From assembly GCA_963834515.1 (NCBI GenBank), contig CAWICB010000003.1:248001-312000 (forward strand): a DNA stretch of 64,000 nucleotides, given 5' to 3'. Both the position numbers and the translations under genes were made by a program. Every line of letters starts with the position of its first letter. Positions within the stretch are counted from its first letter, which is position 1. This DNA is from RYN-230 sp963834515 (GTDB lineage Bacteria > Actinomycetota > Actinomycetes > Streptosporangiales > Streptosporangiaceae). The notes beneath the pieces are model-generated. The model saw nothing but the letters and a program-made list of their open reading frames with translations, ran no database searches and had not been told where the DNA came from. Below, in pieces: positions 45,145 to 54,720 of this stretch.

Positions 45145-45669
45145 TCACCCTGGTGAGCTGGTGGGGCTGACGGGGTGGCCGGCCACCTGGCCGCCGCGGC
45201 GGCGGATGGTCACCGAGACATCGGTGAAACGATGGCCGACCGGAGCATGCGGCTTGTGCACGGTGATCTCCACCTCGCGGGCCAGTGGCTCGGCCGCGGC
45301 CGCCTCGGCCAGCCGCGCGGCCAGCGTTTCGATGAGCCGGACCGGCGCGCCGCTGACCACGGCCGCGAGCCGGTCGGCCAGCGCTGCGTAGTTCGCGGTC
45401 AGCGACAGGTCGTCGGTGGCCGCGGCCGCGGCAGTGTCCAGCCAGAGCACCGCGTCAACTACGAACTCCTGGCCGTCACGGCGTTCGGCATCCAGGGCAC
45501 CGTGGTAGCCGAAGACGCGCAGCCCGCGGAGCGTGATCTGGTCGCCCGGGTCCGGGCCGGGGTCCGCGCCCGGGTCCGCGCCCAGGCCGGCGCCCTGACG
45601 CACGCCCGGGCCGGCGCCCTGACCCACGCCCGGGCCGGCGCCCTGACCCGCGCCCGGGCCGGGGATCAC
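45145..45669 (-). CDS. folB: dihydroneopterin aldolase with an N-terminal repeat extension
   Basis: The aldolase domain (about residues 46-165) is normal: ITLRGLRVFGYHGALDAERR, QEFVVDAVLWLD, LTANYAALADRLAAVV and VTVHKPHAP-like EITVHKPHAPVG. Unlike usual FolB (about 120 aa), it starts about 45 residues earlier at GTG 45669, which overlaps the folP stop (GTGA), and reads through GAGPGVGQ-type 8-residue repeats encoded by a 24-bp tandem repeat. No internal start with a good SD is seen, so the extension may be translated. It converts dihydroneopterin to hydroxymethyldihydropterin. Confidence 0.9.
   Translation of the reverse strand: MIPGPGAGQGAGPGVGQGAGPGVRQGAGLGADPGADPGPDPGDQITLRGLRVFGYHGALDAERRDGQEFVVDAVLWLDTAAAAATDDLSLTANYAALADRLAAVVSGAPVRLIETLAARLAEAAAAEPLAREVEITVHKPHAPVGHRFTDVSVTIRRRGGQVAGHPVSPTSSPG
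45592..45663. repeat. 24-bp tandem repeat in the folB 5' end, 3 units
   Basis: Units at 45592-45615, 45616-45639 and 45640-45663, each containing ACGCCCGGGCCGGC; a diverged related tract continues to about 45541. As the unit is 24 bp, changes in copy number keep the folB frame and only lengthen the N-terminal GAGPGVGQ tail. Confidence 0.88.
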
Positions 45670-46601
45670 CCGGCCGCCCCGGCCGGGCCGGGCCCGGCCA
45701 GGCCAGCGCCCGCCGCGCCCGCACCGGCCGCGTGCCGCCAGGCCTCCGCGACCCGTACCGCGTCAGCGTTCGCCGGGACCCGGTGCACCCGGGTGCACCA
45801 GGCTCCCGCCGCCGCGGCCAGGGCGGTCACCGACACCGTGGCGTCATCGCTGGCCGCGAACGGCCGGGGCGTGCCGTCCGGTGCGGCCAGCAGCCGGCCC
45901 AGAAACCGCTTGCGGGATGCGCCGATCAGCACCGGGAACCCGTTGACCCGGCCGCCGAGCGTGCCGACCTGGTCCAGGTGAGTGAGCAGGGCCCAGTTGT
46001 GTTCCGGCCGCTTGGCGAAGCCGAGCCCAGGATCCAGCACGATCATGGCCGGATCCACGCCCTGCCCGGTGACCACGTCCACCCGGTGGGCCAGTTCCTC
46101 CGCCACCTCCCGGACCACGTCCTGGTACACGGCTCTGGAATCCATGCTGTGGCTGTGCCCCCGCCAGTGCATCACCACATAAGGCACGCCGGCCGCGGCT
46201 ACCAGCCGGGGCATCTCGGGGTCGGCCAGCCCGCCGCTGACGTCGTTGACCAGCCGTGCACCGACCTGCAGCGCCTGCTGCGCCACCTCGGCCCGCATGG
46301 TGTCCACGCTGACCCGCAGGCCGGCCGCGACCAGCCCCTCGATCACCGGCCGCACCCGGCGAAGCTCCTCTTCGGCGGTGATCCGCTGCGCGCCGGGCCG
46401 GGTGGATTCCCCGCCGACGTCCACGATGTCCGCACCCTGGGCGGCGAGCTCCAGGCCATGCGCGACGGCAGTCTCCGCGCCGAACCACTGGCCGCCGTCG
46501 GAGAACGAGTCCGGGGTTACGTTCACCACGCCCATGACCAGGCAGCGGCCCGGGCCGGGCAGCCCAGGCGGCCCAGCCGGGCGGGCGACGTTGCTGGTCA
46601 C
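45666..46601 (-). CDS. folP: dihydropteroate synthase
   Basis: Condenses the pterin pyrophosphate with p-aminobenzoate; sulfonamide target. 311 aa TIM barrel with VMGVVNVTPDSFSDGGQWF, DVGGESTRPGAQRI, LVNDVSGG, YVVMHWRGH, VLDPGLGFAKRPEHNW, LIGASRKRFLGRL and WCTRVHRV. GTG 46601 is taken as start, after TAGGG. The C-terminus ends in Ala/Gly/Pro-rich residues. The 214-bp spacer upstream (46602-46815) contains loose GGTCAGCGGC repeats and no gene. Confidence 0.97.
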   Translation of the reverse strand: MTSNVARPAGPPGLPGPGRCLVMGVVNVTPDSFSDGGQWFGAETAVAHGLELAAQGADIVDVGGESTRPGAQRITAEEELRRVRPVIEGLVAAGLRVSVDTMRAEVAQQALQVGARLVNDVSGGLADPEMPRLVAAAGVPYVVMHWRGHSHSMDSRAVYQDVVREVAEELAHRVDVVTGQGVDPAMIVLDPGLGFAKRPEHNWALLTHLDQVGTLGGRVNGFPVLIGASRKRFLGRLLAAPDGTPRPFAASDDATVSVTALAAAAGAWCTRVHRVPANADAVRVAEAWRHAAGAGAAGAGLAGPGPAGAAG

Positions 46602-46815
46602 GGGGTAACCCTACGCGGCTTGCCATCCACCGGGAACGCCCCGAACCGCGGCCAGCGGCCAGCGGTCAGCGGCCGACGGCCAGCGCGGTCAGCGGCTGGC
46701 GGTCAGCGCCGCCACGGCCGCCGGTCAGCGGCCCCACTCTGGTCCGGTGCGCGGTACCCAGATACCCATCCCACATCACTGCCCCGGCCCCGGCTAACGC
46801 ACCGCAGAGGGCTGG

Positions 46816-48858
46816 TTACCCGCTGGTGCGCTTGTCAGCGGAGCTGACCTCGACCGGCGTGGCGTCCTCCCGCGGCTCGTCCTGGAGACTCACCGGCGAG
46901 TCCGCTGGGCACGTGTCGGCCGGGCATGTCTCTGCTGGCCGCCCGTCCACCGGGCGGGCGGCACCGGCCGGGGCCGCATCATCCGCTGGCGGCCGGATGA
47001 CCGGGTTGACCCGGGTCGCGGTGGGACGGCTCTCGCCGGTCAGCCGCCGCCGGAGCCGGCCCAGCCCTATCCGCCGGGCCATCCTGCGCAGCTCCAGCTT
47101 CGGCCAGACCAGGAACGCCTCGGCTTCCAGCGCGGCCAGCGCGACCCGCGGCGTGTCCCGGGTTCCTGGCCAGACGAAGAACCTGGGTACCCACGTCGGC
47201 CCGAACTTGGCGTTGAACTTGTACAGCGACTCGATCTGGAACCAGCGCGAGGCGAACAGCAGGATCCCGCGCCAGGCCCGGAGCACCGGCCCAGCACCGA
47301 TCCGCTCACCGCGTTCCAGCGCGGACCGGAACACCGCGAAGTTCAGCGAGATGCGCTTGACCTGGAGTTCGTCGGCGGCTTTGAGGCTCTCCACGATGAG
47401 GAAGTCGTTCACCCCGGGCTGTGCGGTCCGGTCCCGGCGCATCAGGTCGAGGGAGAGCCCGTCCGGCCCCCACGGCACGAAGTGCAGGATGGCCCGGAGC
47501 ACGCCGTTCTCGTGCGCGGTGGCGATCACGCAGTCCTCGTCGCCGGGCGCGCCCATCCGGCCCAGGGCCATCGAGAAGCCCCGCTCGGTCGGGTTGCCCC
47601 GCCAGGTTCCGGCCTGCCGCCGGAAAGCGGCTATCTCCTCGCGCGGGATGTCCCGCACCCGGCGCACCTGGGCCGTGTAACCACCGCGCTCCACCCGGTT
47701 CACCATCTGCCGGACGTTGCGCATGGACCGGCCCTTGAGGCTGAACCCGGCCACCTCCACGATGGCCTCGTCACCGAGTTCCAGGGCGGTCAGGCCGCCT
47801 TCCCGGCACCACACCTCGGCGGCCTGCTCGCCGCAGCCCATCACGGCCGGCACCCAGGCGTGCCGCGCGGCCTCGTCCAGGAATGCATGGATGGCGCCGG
47901 GCCAGGCCTCCGGGTCGCCGAGTGGGTCGCCGCCGGCCAGCATCACCCCGGACACCACCCGGTAGCCGATGCAGGACTTGCCGGTCGGCGACCAGATGAT
48001 GCTCTTGTCGCTGCGCAGCGTGAAGTACCCGAGCGAATCCCGGTCCCCGTGCTTGCAGAGCAGGTCCCGGACCCGCTGGTTGTCCTGCGGGCCGAGCCGG
48101 CCTGCGGGCCGGGCGGGCCGGAAGAACAGATAGACCGTGACGATCGCGGTGAACAGCCCGAGGCAGGCGGTCAGCAGGGAGAACAGGTCGCTCCGCGACT
48201 CGGGCACGAACTGGACCGGCCCGGACACGCCGACCAGGCCGTAGACCACGTGCACCGTCCGCTGCCACAGCGAGTAGCTCTCGGCCAGGCCCTTGGCCAG
48301 CAGGATGTAGGTCAGGCCGATGGCTACATCGGCCACGACCAGCCCGCAGAACACCCAGAGCGCGTGCCACCGGGTCCGCGGGTCGCCGACTGCGTAGAAC
48401 TCCTTGCGGAAGTACAGCAGGGCCGCGAGCAGGATGGCGGAGACGATCGCGGTGATGATCCGGTCGTGGTACGGGTGGATCAGATGCACCACCACGCTGG
48501 CCGCGAGCAGCAGGGTCACGGCCTCCCAGGCGCGCCGCTTCCGCCGCCGCAGGCCGTGCGACAGCATCAGCAGCAGCAGGCCGATGATGACCGACAGCGT
48601 GTGCTCGACGTTGGTCAGCGAGCCTGGCACGAAGGCGTGGATCTTATGCAGCCGCGAGACGGTGTACAGGCTGGGCCGGACCACCTGGACGATGTCGGCC
48701 AGGCCAATCAGCAGGCATAGCCAGCCCGCCGCCACCGGTACCCAGGTGTGCTGAGTACGGCGGTCCGGTGGCCGGACCACCCGCTGTGCCTCAGGAGGGG
48801 GGTCGGCTGTATTAACCGATTTGCCCCCGCTCTCTGGCTTTTGTTCTGTCTCAGACAT
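46816..48858 (-). CDS. MprF-like membrane protein with phosphatidylglycerol lysyltransferase (DUF2156) domain
   Basis: 680 aa. Six to seven N-terminal membrane helices (VAAGWLCLLIGLADIVQVV, LSVIIGLLLLML, AVTLLLAASVVVHLI and more) are followed by the DUF2156 GNAT-like domain (about 260-570): SDKSIIWSPTGKSCIGYRVV, MLAGGDPLGDPEAW, EIAAFRRQAGTWRGNPTERGF, LRAILHFVPWGPDGLSLDLMRRD. These enzymes add lysine to phosphatidylglycerol or remodel lipids, lowering sensitivity to cationic peptides. The C-terminal tail is disordered, with ETCPADTCPADS repeats. ATG 48858 is chosen. It lies between folP and folE on the same strand. Confidence 0.85.
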   Translation of the reverse strand: MSETEQKPESGGKSVNTADPPPEAQRVVRPPDRRTQHTWVPVAAGWLCLLIGLADIVQVVRPSLYTVSRLHKIHAFVPGSLTNVEHTLSVIIGLLLLMLSHGLRRRKRRAWEAVTLLLAASVVVHLIHPYHDRIITAIVSAILLAALLYFRKEFYAVGDPRTRWHALWVFCGLVVADVAIGLTYILLAKGLAESYSLWQRTVHVVYGLVGVSGPVQFVPESRSDLFSLLTACLGLFTAIVTVYLFFRPARPAGRLGPQDNQRVRDLLCKHGDRDSLGYFTLRSDKSIIWSPTGKSCIGYRVVSGVMLAGGDPLGDPEAWPGAIHAFLDEAARHAWVPAVMGCGEQAAEVWCREGGLTALELGDEAIVEVAGFSLKGRSMRNVRQMVNRVERGGYTAQVRRVRDIPREEIAAFRRQAGTWRGNPTERGFSMALGRMGAPGDEDCVIATAHENGVLRAILHFVPWGPDGLSLDLMRRDRTAQPGVNDFLIVESLKAADELQVKRISLNFAVFRSALERGERIGAGPVLRAWRGILLFASRWFQIESLYKFNAKFGPTWVPRFFVWPGTRDTPRVALAALEAEAFLVWPKLELRRMARRIGLGRLRRRLTGESRPTATRVNPVIRPPADDAAPAGAARPVDGRPAETCPADTCPADSPVSLQDEPREDATPVEVSSADKRTSG

Positions 48859-48937
48859 CCGGGTCACGCCCTGAATCACGGACCACAAGCGTAGTCACGG
48901 GTACTGCGTAGTGCGGTCATTCCGCCCAAGGGGAACG

Positions 48938-49549
48938 TTACCCGCTTGCGCGCCGACCAAATAGCAAACTCATGGCTTCCATCCTGGTCCGGTTGCTGTC
49001 GCGGATGATCCCGCGGACCGCCGAGGTGACGGTCTTGGCCCCCGGCTTGCGCACCCCGCGCATGGACATGCACAGGTGCTCAGCCTCTATCACTACCAGG
49101 ACGCCCCGCGGCTCCAGCACGTTCACCAAGCCGTCCGCGATCTGGCTGGTCATCCGTTCCTGTACCTGCGGCCGGCGGGCATAAACATCGACCAGCCGGG
49201 CCAACTTGGACAGCCCGGTGATCTGCCCCTTCTCATTCGGGATATAGCCAATGTGTGCGGAACCAAAAAAGGGGGTCAAATGATGTTCACACGTGCTGTA
49301 CACCGCTATGTCGCGTACCAGCACGAGTTCATCGTGATCCGCGTCGAAGACCGTGGTCAGCACGTCCTCGGGGCGCTGGCCCAGCCCGGAGAACTGCTCG
49401 GCGAACGCCCGGGCCACCCGGGCCGGGGTGTCCCGGAGCCCATCGCGCCCCGGGTCCTCCCCGATGGCCAGCAGGATCTCGTGTACCGCGCGCTCGATGC
49501 GCGGCGCGTCGAACCCGGGCCGTGGCGCGTCGTCAGCGCCGGCGCTCAC
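48938..49549 (-). CDS. folE: GTP cyclohydrolase I
   Basis: Makes dihydroneopterin triphosphate from GTP. 203 aa with DTPARVARAFAEQF, the zinc and active-site segment VYSTCEHHLTPFFGSAHIGYIP, GLSKLARLVDVYARRPQVQER and EAEHLCMSMRGVRKPGA. GTG 49549 overlaps the ftsH stop (GTGA), so translation is probably coupled to ftsH. Confidence 0.97.
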   Translation of the reverse strand: MSAGADDAPRPGFDAPRIERAVHEILLAIGEDPGRDGLRDTPARVARAFAEQFSGLGQRPEDVLTTVFDADHDELVLVRDIAVYSTCEHHLTPFFGSAHIGYIPNEKGQITGLSKLARLVDVYARRPQVQERMTSQIADGLVNVLEPRGVLVVIEAEHLCMSMRGVRKPGAKTVTSAVRGIIRDSNRTRMEAMSLLFGRRASG

Positions 49550-51597
49550 CGGCTTTCGCCGGATGAGCCCTGCTGCCCCTGACCGCCCGGGTGCTGGCCG
49601 GCGGACGAGCCCGGGCTGCCGATCGCGCCCGGGCTGCCGATCGCGCCCGAGGACCCGTTGCCCGCCACCGGGTGGTCATTCACCTCGGTGGCCGCGGTCA
49701 GCGCCAGTTCCTTGGGGGTCAGCACTGGCGGCCGGTCGGACGGCAGCCGCTTACCGTACCCGGTGTAGGAGCCGCGGGTCGGACGCTTCTGGATCGGCGC
49801 GAAGATGCGCAGCACCTCTTCCCGGCTCAGCGTCTCCTTGTCCATCAGGTTCAGGACCAGGTCGTCGAGGACCTCCCGGTAGGTGACCAGGATCTCCCAC
49901 GCCTCGTCGTGCGCGGACTCGATAAGCCGGCGGACCTCTTCGTCGATGGTGGAGGCGATCTCCTCCGAGTAGTCCCGGGTGTGCGACATCTCACGGCCCA
50001 GGAACGGCTCGCCGTCGCCGGTGCCGAACTTCCGGGCCCCCAGCCGCTCACTCATGCCGTACTCGGTGACCATGCCGCGGGCGACCGAGCTGGCCTTCTC
50101 GATGTCGTTGGCCGCCCCGGTGGTCGGCTCGTGGAAGACCAGTTCCTCCGCGGTCCGCCCGCCGAGCAGCATGGCCAGCTGGTCCATCATCTCCGACCGG
50201 GTGACCAGGAACTTGTCCTCCTGCGGCGCGGACGCGGTGTAGCCGAGGGCCCGGCCGCGCGGGATGATGGTGATCTTGTGCACCGGGTCGGCATTGGGCA
50301 GCGCGTGGCCGACCAGGGCGTGACCGCCCTCGTGGTAGGCGATGATCTTGCGCTCCTTCTCGGAGAGCAGCACGCTCTTCCGCTCCGGGCCCGCCATCAC
50401 CCGGTCGATGGACTCCTCAAGGTTGGCCATGCTGATCAGGGTGCCGTTGTGCCGGGCGGTCAGCAGCGCGCCCTCGTTGATCACGTTGGCCAGGTCGGCG
50501 CCGGTGAAGCCGGCCGTCCGCCGGGCGATTATGTCCAGGTCCACGTCCGGGGCGAATGGCTTGCCGCGGGCGTGCACCTTGAGGATGCCGCGTCGGCCGG
50601 CCAGGTCCGGCTGGGCGACCACGATCTGCCGGTCGAACCGCCCGGGGCGGAGCAGCGCCGGGTCCAGGATGTCCGGCCGGTTGGTCGCCGCGATGACGAT
50701 GACGCCGCCCTTGACATCGAACCCGTCCAGCTCGACCAGCAGCTGGTTCAGCGTCTGCTCGCGCTCGTCGTGCCCGCCGCCGAAGCCGGCCCCGCGGTGC
50801 CGGCCGACCGCGTCGATCTCGTCCACGAACACGATGGCCGGGGCGTTCGCCTTGGCCTGCTCGAACAGGTCGCGGACCCGGGACGCGCCGACACCGACGA
50901 ACATCTCCACGAAGTCTGAGCCGGAGATGGAGTAGAACGGCACGCCCGCCTCACCGGCCACGGCCCGGGCCAGCAGCGTCTTGCCGGTACCAGGCGGGCC
51001 GTACAGCAGCACGCCCTTGGGGATCTTGGCCCCGATGGCCTGGAACTTGGCCGGGTTCTGCAGGAACTCCTTGATCTCCTGGAGCTCTTCGATCGCCTCG
51101 TCCGCGCCCGCCACGTCGGCGAACGTGGTCTTGGGGGTGTCCTTGGTGATCAGCTTGGCCTTGGACTTCCCGAAGTTCATCACCCGGGACCCGCCGCCCT
51201 GCATCTGGTTCAGCATGAAGAAGAAGATCAGGATGACCACCAGGAACGGCAGCCAGCCGAACAGCACGCTCCAGATCGAGCTGCTCTTGGGCACCTCGAC
51301 GTTCCAGCCCTGGGCCGGGGGCTTCTGCTGTAGCAGGGTGGCGAGTTGCTGGCCCTGGTTGCCCACCCACGAAGCCTCGTACTTCTGCCCCTGGTCGGTG
51401 GTGATCTGGATCGTCTGCTCTTTGTCGATCAGCAGCGCGGACTTGACGTCGCCCTTCTCGATGAGGGTGACGACCTTGGAGGTGTCCGCCTGCGTGTACG
51501 AGCTGCCCGAACTGGCGTACTCGTAGACGACGAAGAAAACCAGCAGCATCACTAGGACCGCCACGAACGGCCCGCGGAAATAACGCTTCAGATCCAT
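49546..51597 (-). CDS. ftsH: ATP-dependent zinc metalloprotease FtsH
   Basis: Membrane AAA+ protease, 683 aa. Two membrane helices (FVAVLVMLLVFFVVYEY; WLPFLVVILIFFFML) bracket an extracytoplasmic domain. The AAA+ core has Walker A GPPGTGKTLLARAVAGE, IVFVDEIDAVGRHRGAG and the second region of homology ATNRPDILDPALLRPGRFDR. The protease has IAYHEGGHALVGHAL as zinc site. The C-terminal tail is Gly/Ser/Pro-rich with GSPGAIGSPG repeats. ATG 51597. A 244-bp spacer to hpt shows no gene. Confidence 0.98.
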   Translation of the reverse strand: MDLKRYFRGPFVAVLVMLLVFFVVYEYASSGSSYTQADTSKVVTLIEKGDVKSALLIDKEQTIQITTDQGQKYEASWVGNQGQQLATLLQQKPPAQGWNVEVPKSSSIWSVLFGWLPFLVVILIFFFMLNQMQGGGSRVMNFGKSKAKLITKDTPKTTFADVAGADEAIEELQEIKEFLQNPAKFQAIGAKIPKGVLLYGPPGTGKTLLARAVAGEAGVPFYSISGSDFVEMFVGVGASRVRDLFEQAKANAPAIVFVDEIDAVGRHRGAGFGGGHDEREQTLNQLLVELDGFDVKGGVIVIAATNRPDILDPALLRPGRFDRQIVVAQPDLAGRRGILKVHARGKPFAPDVDLDIIARRTAGFTGADLANVINEGALLTARHNGTLISMANLEESIDRVMAGPERKSVLLSEKERKIIAYHEGGHALVGHALPNADPVHKITIIPRGRALGYTASAPQEDKFLVTRSEMMDQLAMLLGGRTAEELVFHEPTTGAANDIEKASSVARGMVTEYGMSERLGARKFGTGDGEPFLGREMSHTRDYSEEIASTIDEEVRRLIESAHDEAWEILVTYREVLDDLVLNLMDKETLSREEVLRIFAPIQKRPTRGSYTGYGKRLPSDRPPVLTPKELALTAATEVNDHPVAGNGSSGAIGSPGAIGSPGSSAGQHPGGQGQQGSSGESR

Positions 51598-51841
51598 CGG
51601 TGAACGGCCCCGCCAGCCCTGCGCGGGTTCCTCCTGACCAGCTTCATGTCCTGCCTAGCCCGGCAAGACTGCCTTGCGCTTGAGTGAGCATGCCCGGCTT
51701 CCCTGTTGTCACCGGCAACGCCGCCGTCACGGGCAGCGCTGTCATTCCCGCCCGCACCACCGCGAATACCCGACGGTACACCCCGGCCGGCGATGCCGGC
51801 ACGGAGAAGCACCGCCGCGACTCAGCGAGCCGTCGCAGACG

Positions 51842-52489
51842 TCAACGCTCCTGATCGCTGATCCTGTTCCCCTCTCCGGCGTCCCCCGCGGCCACCGCGC
51901 TGGCGGCCGCGTCTTGACCAGCATCCGGCGGCTCGCCGTTCTTGTACACATGCGGGGCCAGCGTCCCGATGAACGGCAGATTGCGATACCGCTCGGCGTA
52001 GTCGAGGCCATAGCCGATGACGAACTCGTTCTCGATGTCGAAACCGGTATAGGCCACGTCCACGTCCATCCGCGCCGCGGCCGGTTTGCGCAGCATGACG
52101 CACACCTTCACTGACGCCGGCCCGCGTGACCGCAGGTTGCCGACCAGCCAGGACAAGGTGAGGCCGGAGTCCACGATGTCCTCTACGACCAGGACGTCCT
52201 TACCGGTGATGTCGGTGTCCAGGTCCTTGAGGATGCGGACCACGCCGGAGGACCGGGTGCCGGAGCCGTAGGAGGAAACGGCCATCCAGTCCATCTCGAC
52301 CGGCAGGTGCATGGCCCGGGCCAGGTCGGCCATGATCATGACGGCGCCCTTGAGCACCCCGACGAGGAGCAGTTCGCGGCCAGCGTAATCGCGGTCGATC
52401 TGCGCGGCCAGCTCGACCACCCGGGCCTGCAGCCGCTCGGCCGGGATCAGCACCTGCTTGAGGTCGGCGCCCACGTCATTCGCGTCCAC
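51842..52489 (-). CDS. hpt: hypoxanthine phosphoribosyltransferase
   Basis: Purine salvage enzyme, 215 aa. It has VGVLKGAVMIMADLARAM, the PRPP-binding VLVVEDIVDSGLTLSWLV and the C-terminal FVIGYGLDYAERYRNLPFIG. GTG 52489 follows GGAGGC and overlaps the end of tilS by 14 bp. The C-terminus has about 25 extra Ala/Gly/Asp-rich residues compared with most HPRTs. Confidence 0.96.
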   Translation of the reverse strand: MDANDVGADLKQVLIPAERLQARVVELAAQIDRDYAGRELLLVGVLKGAVMIMADLARAMHLPVEMDWMAVSSYGSGTRSSGVVRILKDLDTDITGKDVLVVEDIVDSGLTLSWLVGNLRSRGPASVKVCVMLRKPAAARMDVDVAYTGFDIENEFVIGYGLDYAERYRNLPFIGTLAPHVYKNGEPPDAGQDAAASAVAAGDAGEGNRISDQER

Positions 52490-53555
52490 CAGCTGCCTCC
52501 GCCTCAGTCCGTTCCGGCGCCCCCGCCCCGGCTGGCCTGCCCTTACTGAAGAGCAGCTTCCCATACCGGCGCTGAGCGCGGATCACCCCGGGCAGATCGG
52601 CCCAGCGCTGCCCGTGCCAGCCGGTGACCAGAGCGTCCAGCGCGGCGATATGCCGGGCCGCCAGCGACCCGGCCGGGCAGCCCGCGGCCAGCGCCGCCTG
52701 GCGCAGCACCCGGGACCGCACCGCCGTCGCCAGCTCAGCCAGACCCTCAATATCCACAACGCTCACCGCGTGGCCACTGCCGTCCGCCCCGGCGCGGTCC
52801 GCCGGGGCCGGCTCGATCCGCCACGCCTCGGCGGCGGCGATGGCATCCAGCGCATCGCAGTCCGCGGTCAGCTGGGCGGCGCTGCGGGCCAGCGCGACGG
52901 CCACCCCGGGGCCGAGCGCGGCCTCGAGCGCGGGCAGCGCCTGGTGCCGGACCCGGGCCCGGGTGTAGGCCGGGTCGGCGTTGTGCGGGTCGTCCCACGG
53001 CTCGAGCTGCTGGGCCGCGCACGCCGCGCGCAGCGTGGCCCGGGCCGTGCCGAGCAACGGCCGCCGGAACCGGCCGCGCCGGGCCGGCATCCCGGCCAGC
53101 GACCGGCCGCCGGCTCCCCGGGCCAGCCCGAGCAGCACGGTCTCCGCCTGATCGTCCAGGGTGTGGCCGAGCAGCACCGCGACCGCGCCAGCGTGTTCCG
53201 CCACCTGCTCCAGCGCCGCGTACCGGGCGGCCCGCGCGGCAGCTTCCGGGCCGCCGCTGCCCGGCCCGGCGGGCACCGTCACGCTGACCTGGTGCACCGG
53301 GTCGAGGCCAAGCTGGCGCAGCACCCCGGCCACCCGGCTGGCCCGCGCGGCGGACCCGTCCTGGAGCCCGTGGTCGACGGTCACCCCGCCACCGCGCAGG
53401 CCGAGCCGGGGCGCCTCGTGAGCCAGCGCCGCGGCCAGGGCCAGCGAGTCGCCGCCACCGGAGCAGGCGGCCAGCACCAGGTCTCCCGGCTCCAGGCCGG
53501 CCAGGCCCCGCCGGACGCCGCTGCGGGCCTGGGCTACCGCCGGATGCGGGCCCAT
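52476..53555 (-). CDS. tilS: tRNA(Ile)-lysidine synthetase
   Basis: Modifies the AUA-reading tRNA(Ile) anticodon C34 to lysidine, an essential step. 359 aa. The PP-loop ATP motif is CSGGGDSLALAAALAHE, with VDHGLQ next and LLGHTLDDQAETVLLGLARG, then PLLGTARATLR and DDPHNADPAYTRARVRH, all TilS hallmarks. ATG 53555 starts the domain. Adjacent to hpt as in many bacteria. Confidence 0.95.
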   Translation of the reverse strand: MGPHPAVAQARSGVRRGLAGLEPGDLVLAACSGGGDSLALAAALAHEAPRLGLRGGGVTVDHGLQDGSAARASRVAGVLRQLGLDPVHQVSVTVPAGPGSGGPEAAARAARYAALEQVAEHAGAVAVLLGHTLDDQAETVLLGLARGAGGRSLAGMPARRGRFRRPLLGTARATLRAACAAQQLEPWDDPHNADPAYTRARVRHQALPALEAALGPGVAVALARSAAQLTADCDALDAIAAAEAWRIEPAPADRAGADGSGHAVSVVDIEGLAELATAVRSRVLRQAALAAGCPAGSLAARHIAALDALVTGWHGQRWADLPGVIRAQRRYGKLLFSKGRPAGAGAPERTEAEAAGGRE

Positions 53556-53561
53556 GGCCGG

Positions 53562-54671
53562 TCAGCCACCGGCGGCCAGTGCACCCCCGCGGCCGACCCG
53601 GTCAAGCCACAGCTGCGGGGTGACGAACTCGTCCTTGGTCGGCAGTGTCTCCGGCGAGGTCCACACCTTGTTGAAGGTGGCCATGCCCGCCTCATCCACC
53701 ACCGTCTTCACGAACCGCGAGCCCTGCGCGTACTGCTTCATCTTGAGATCGATGCCGAGGATGCGGCGGAGCGTGCGCTCCAGCCGCCCCGCCGAGCCGC
53801 GGCGCTCGTTGAACCGGGCCCGGATCTGGGCCACCGACGGCACCACCTGCGGGCCGACCGCGTCCATCACGTAATCGCCGTGCCCTTCGACCAGGGTCAT
53901 CACACTGGTCAGCCGGTCCAGGATCTCCCGCTGCCGCGGGCTCTGGATGGCCTCGATGACGCTGTCCCCGCCACTGTCACGTACCGCGCCCGCAACCGCG
54001 TCCGCGGCCGAGCGCAGCCGCTCCAGGATGGTGGCCGGATCCAGGTCGGAGGCGAGCAGGAACTCGGTCATCTGCTCCTGCACGTAGCCGCGCAGCCAGG
54101 GAACCGCGGTGAACTGGGTCCGGTGCGTCTCCTCGTGCAGGCACACCCAGCGCCGGAAGTCGTGCGGGTTCACCCCGAGCTCACGCTCCACCATGAGGAT
54201 GTTCGGCGCCACCAGGGTGAGCCGGCCCGCTGGTGTGGCGCCCCCGGGGCGGCCCTGGTCAGGAGGCAGGAACAGCTCGTACTGGCCGAGCACCCGGCCG
54301 GCCAGGTAGGCGAGGATCAGGCCGGCCTGCACGCCGGTGACCCGGGACCCGACCGCGCCGATCACTGAGTTCACGCCGGGCGCAGCACCGCGCTCCCGCA
54401 GGTGCTCAGCCAGCGGGTCGAGAACGACCCGGAAGCCGTCCACGTTGGCCCGGATCCAGCCCGGCCGGTCCACCACGGCCACCCAGCCGCCGTCATCTGG
54501 GCCGGACATCCCGGTCAGCGCCTGCACCGGCTCGGACACCGTGGCGGCCAGCGCGCGCAATTCCGCCACCACAGCCCTGGCGTCACCCAGGCTGACCTGC
54601 GGTCCTGGCCTGGCCCACCGGACCCCGGTCGAGATGGCCACGTCCCAATCGATCATCTGCCCGCTGCTCAC
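53562..54671 (-). CDS. DUF2342 zinc-dependent metalloprotease-like protein
   Basis: 369 aa, of the actinobacterial family annotated as zinc-dependent metalloprotease or coenzyme F420 biosynthesis-associated. IDWDVAISTGVRWARPGP opens it; RRWVCLHEETHRTQFTAVPWL holds the HExxH zinc site; EGHGDYVMDAVG follows with a likely third ligand. Activity is unproven. GTG 54671 has GGAGGG upstream. It lies 6 bp ahead of tilS, so they are co-transcribed. Confidence 0.9.
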   Translation of the reverse strand: MSSGQMIDWDVAISTGVRWARPGPQVSLGDARAVVAELRALAATVSEPVQALTGMSGPDDGGWVAVVDRPGWIRANVDGFRVVLDPLAEHLRERGAAPGVNSVIGAVGSRVTGVQAGLILAYLAGRVLGQYELFLPPDQGRPGGATPAGRLTLVAPNILMVERELGVNPHDFRRWVCLHEETHRTQFTAVPWLRGYVQEQMTEFLLASDLDPATILERLRSAADAVAGAVRDSGGDSVIEAIQSPRQREILDRLTSVMTLVEGHGDYVMDAVGPQVVPSVAQIRARFNERRGSAGRLERTLRRILGIDLKMKQYAQGSRFVKTVVDEAGMATFNKVWTSPETLPTKDEFVTPQLWLDRVGRGGALAAGG

Positions 54672-54720
54672 CCCTCCACCGTACGTGGTCAGGAGTGCCG
54701 GGCGGGCCCGCTGGGCCGGG

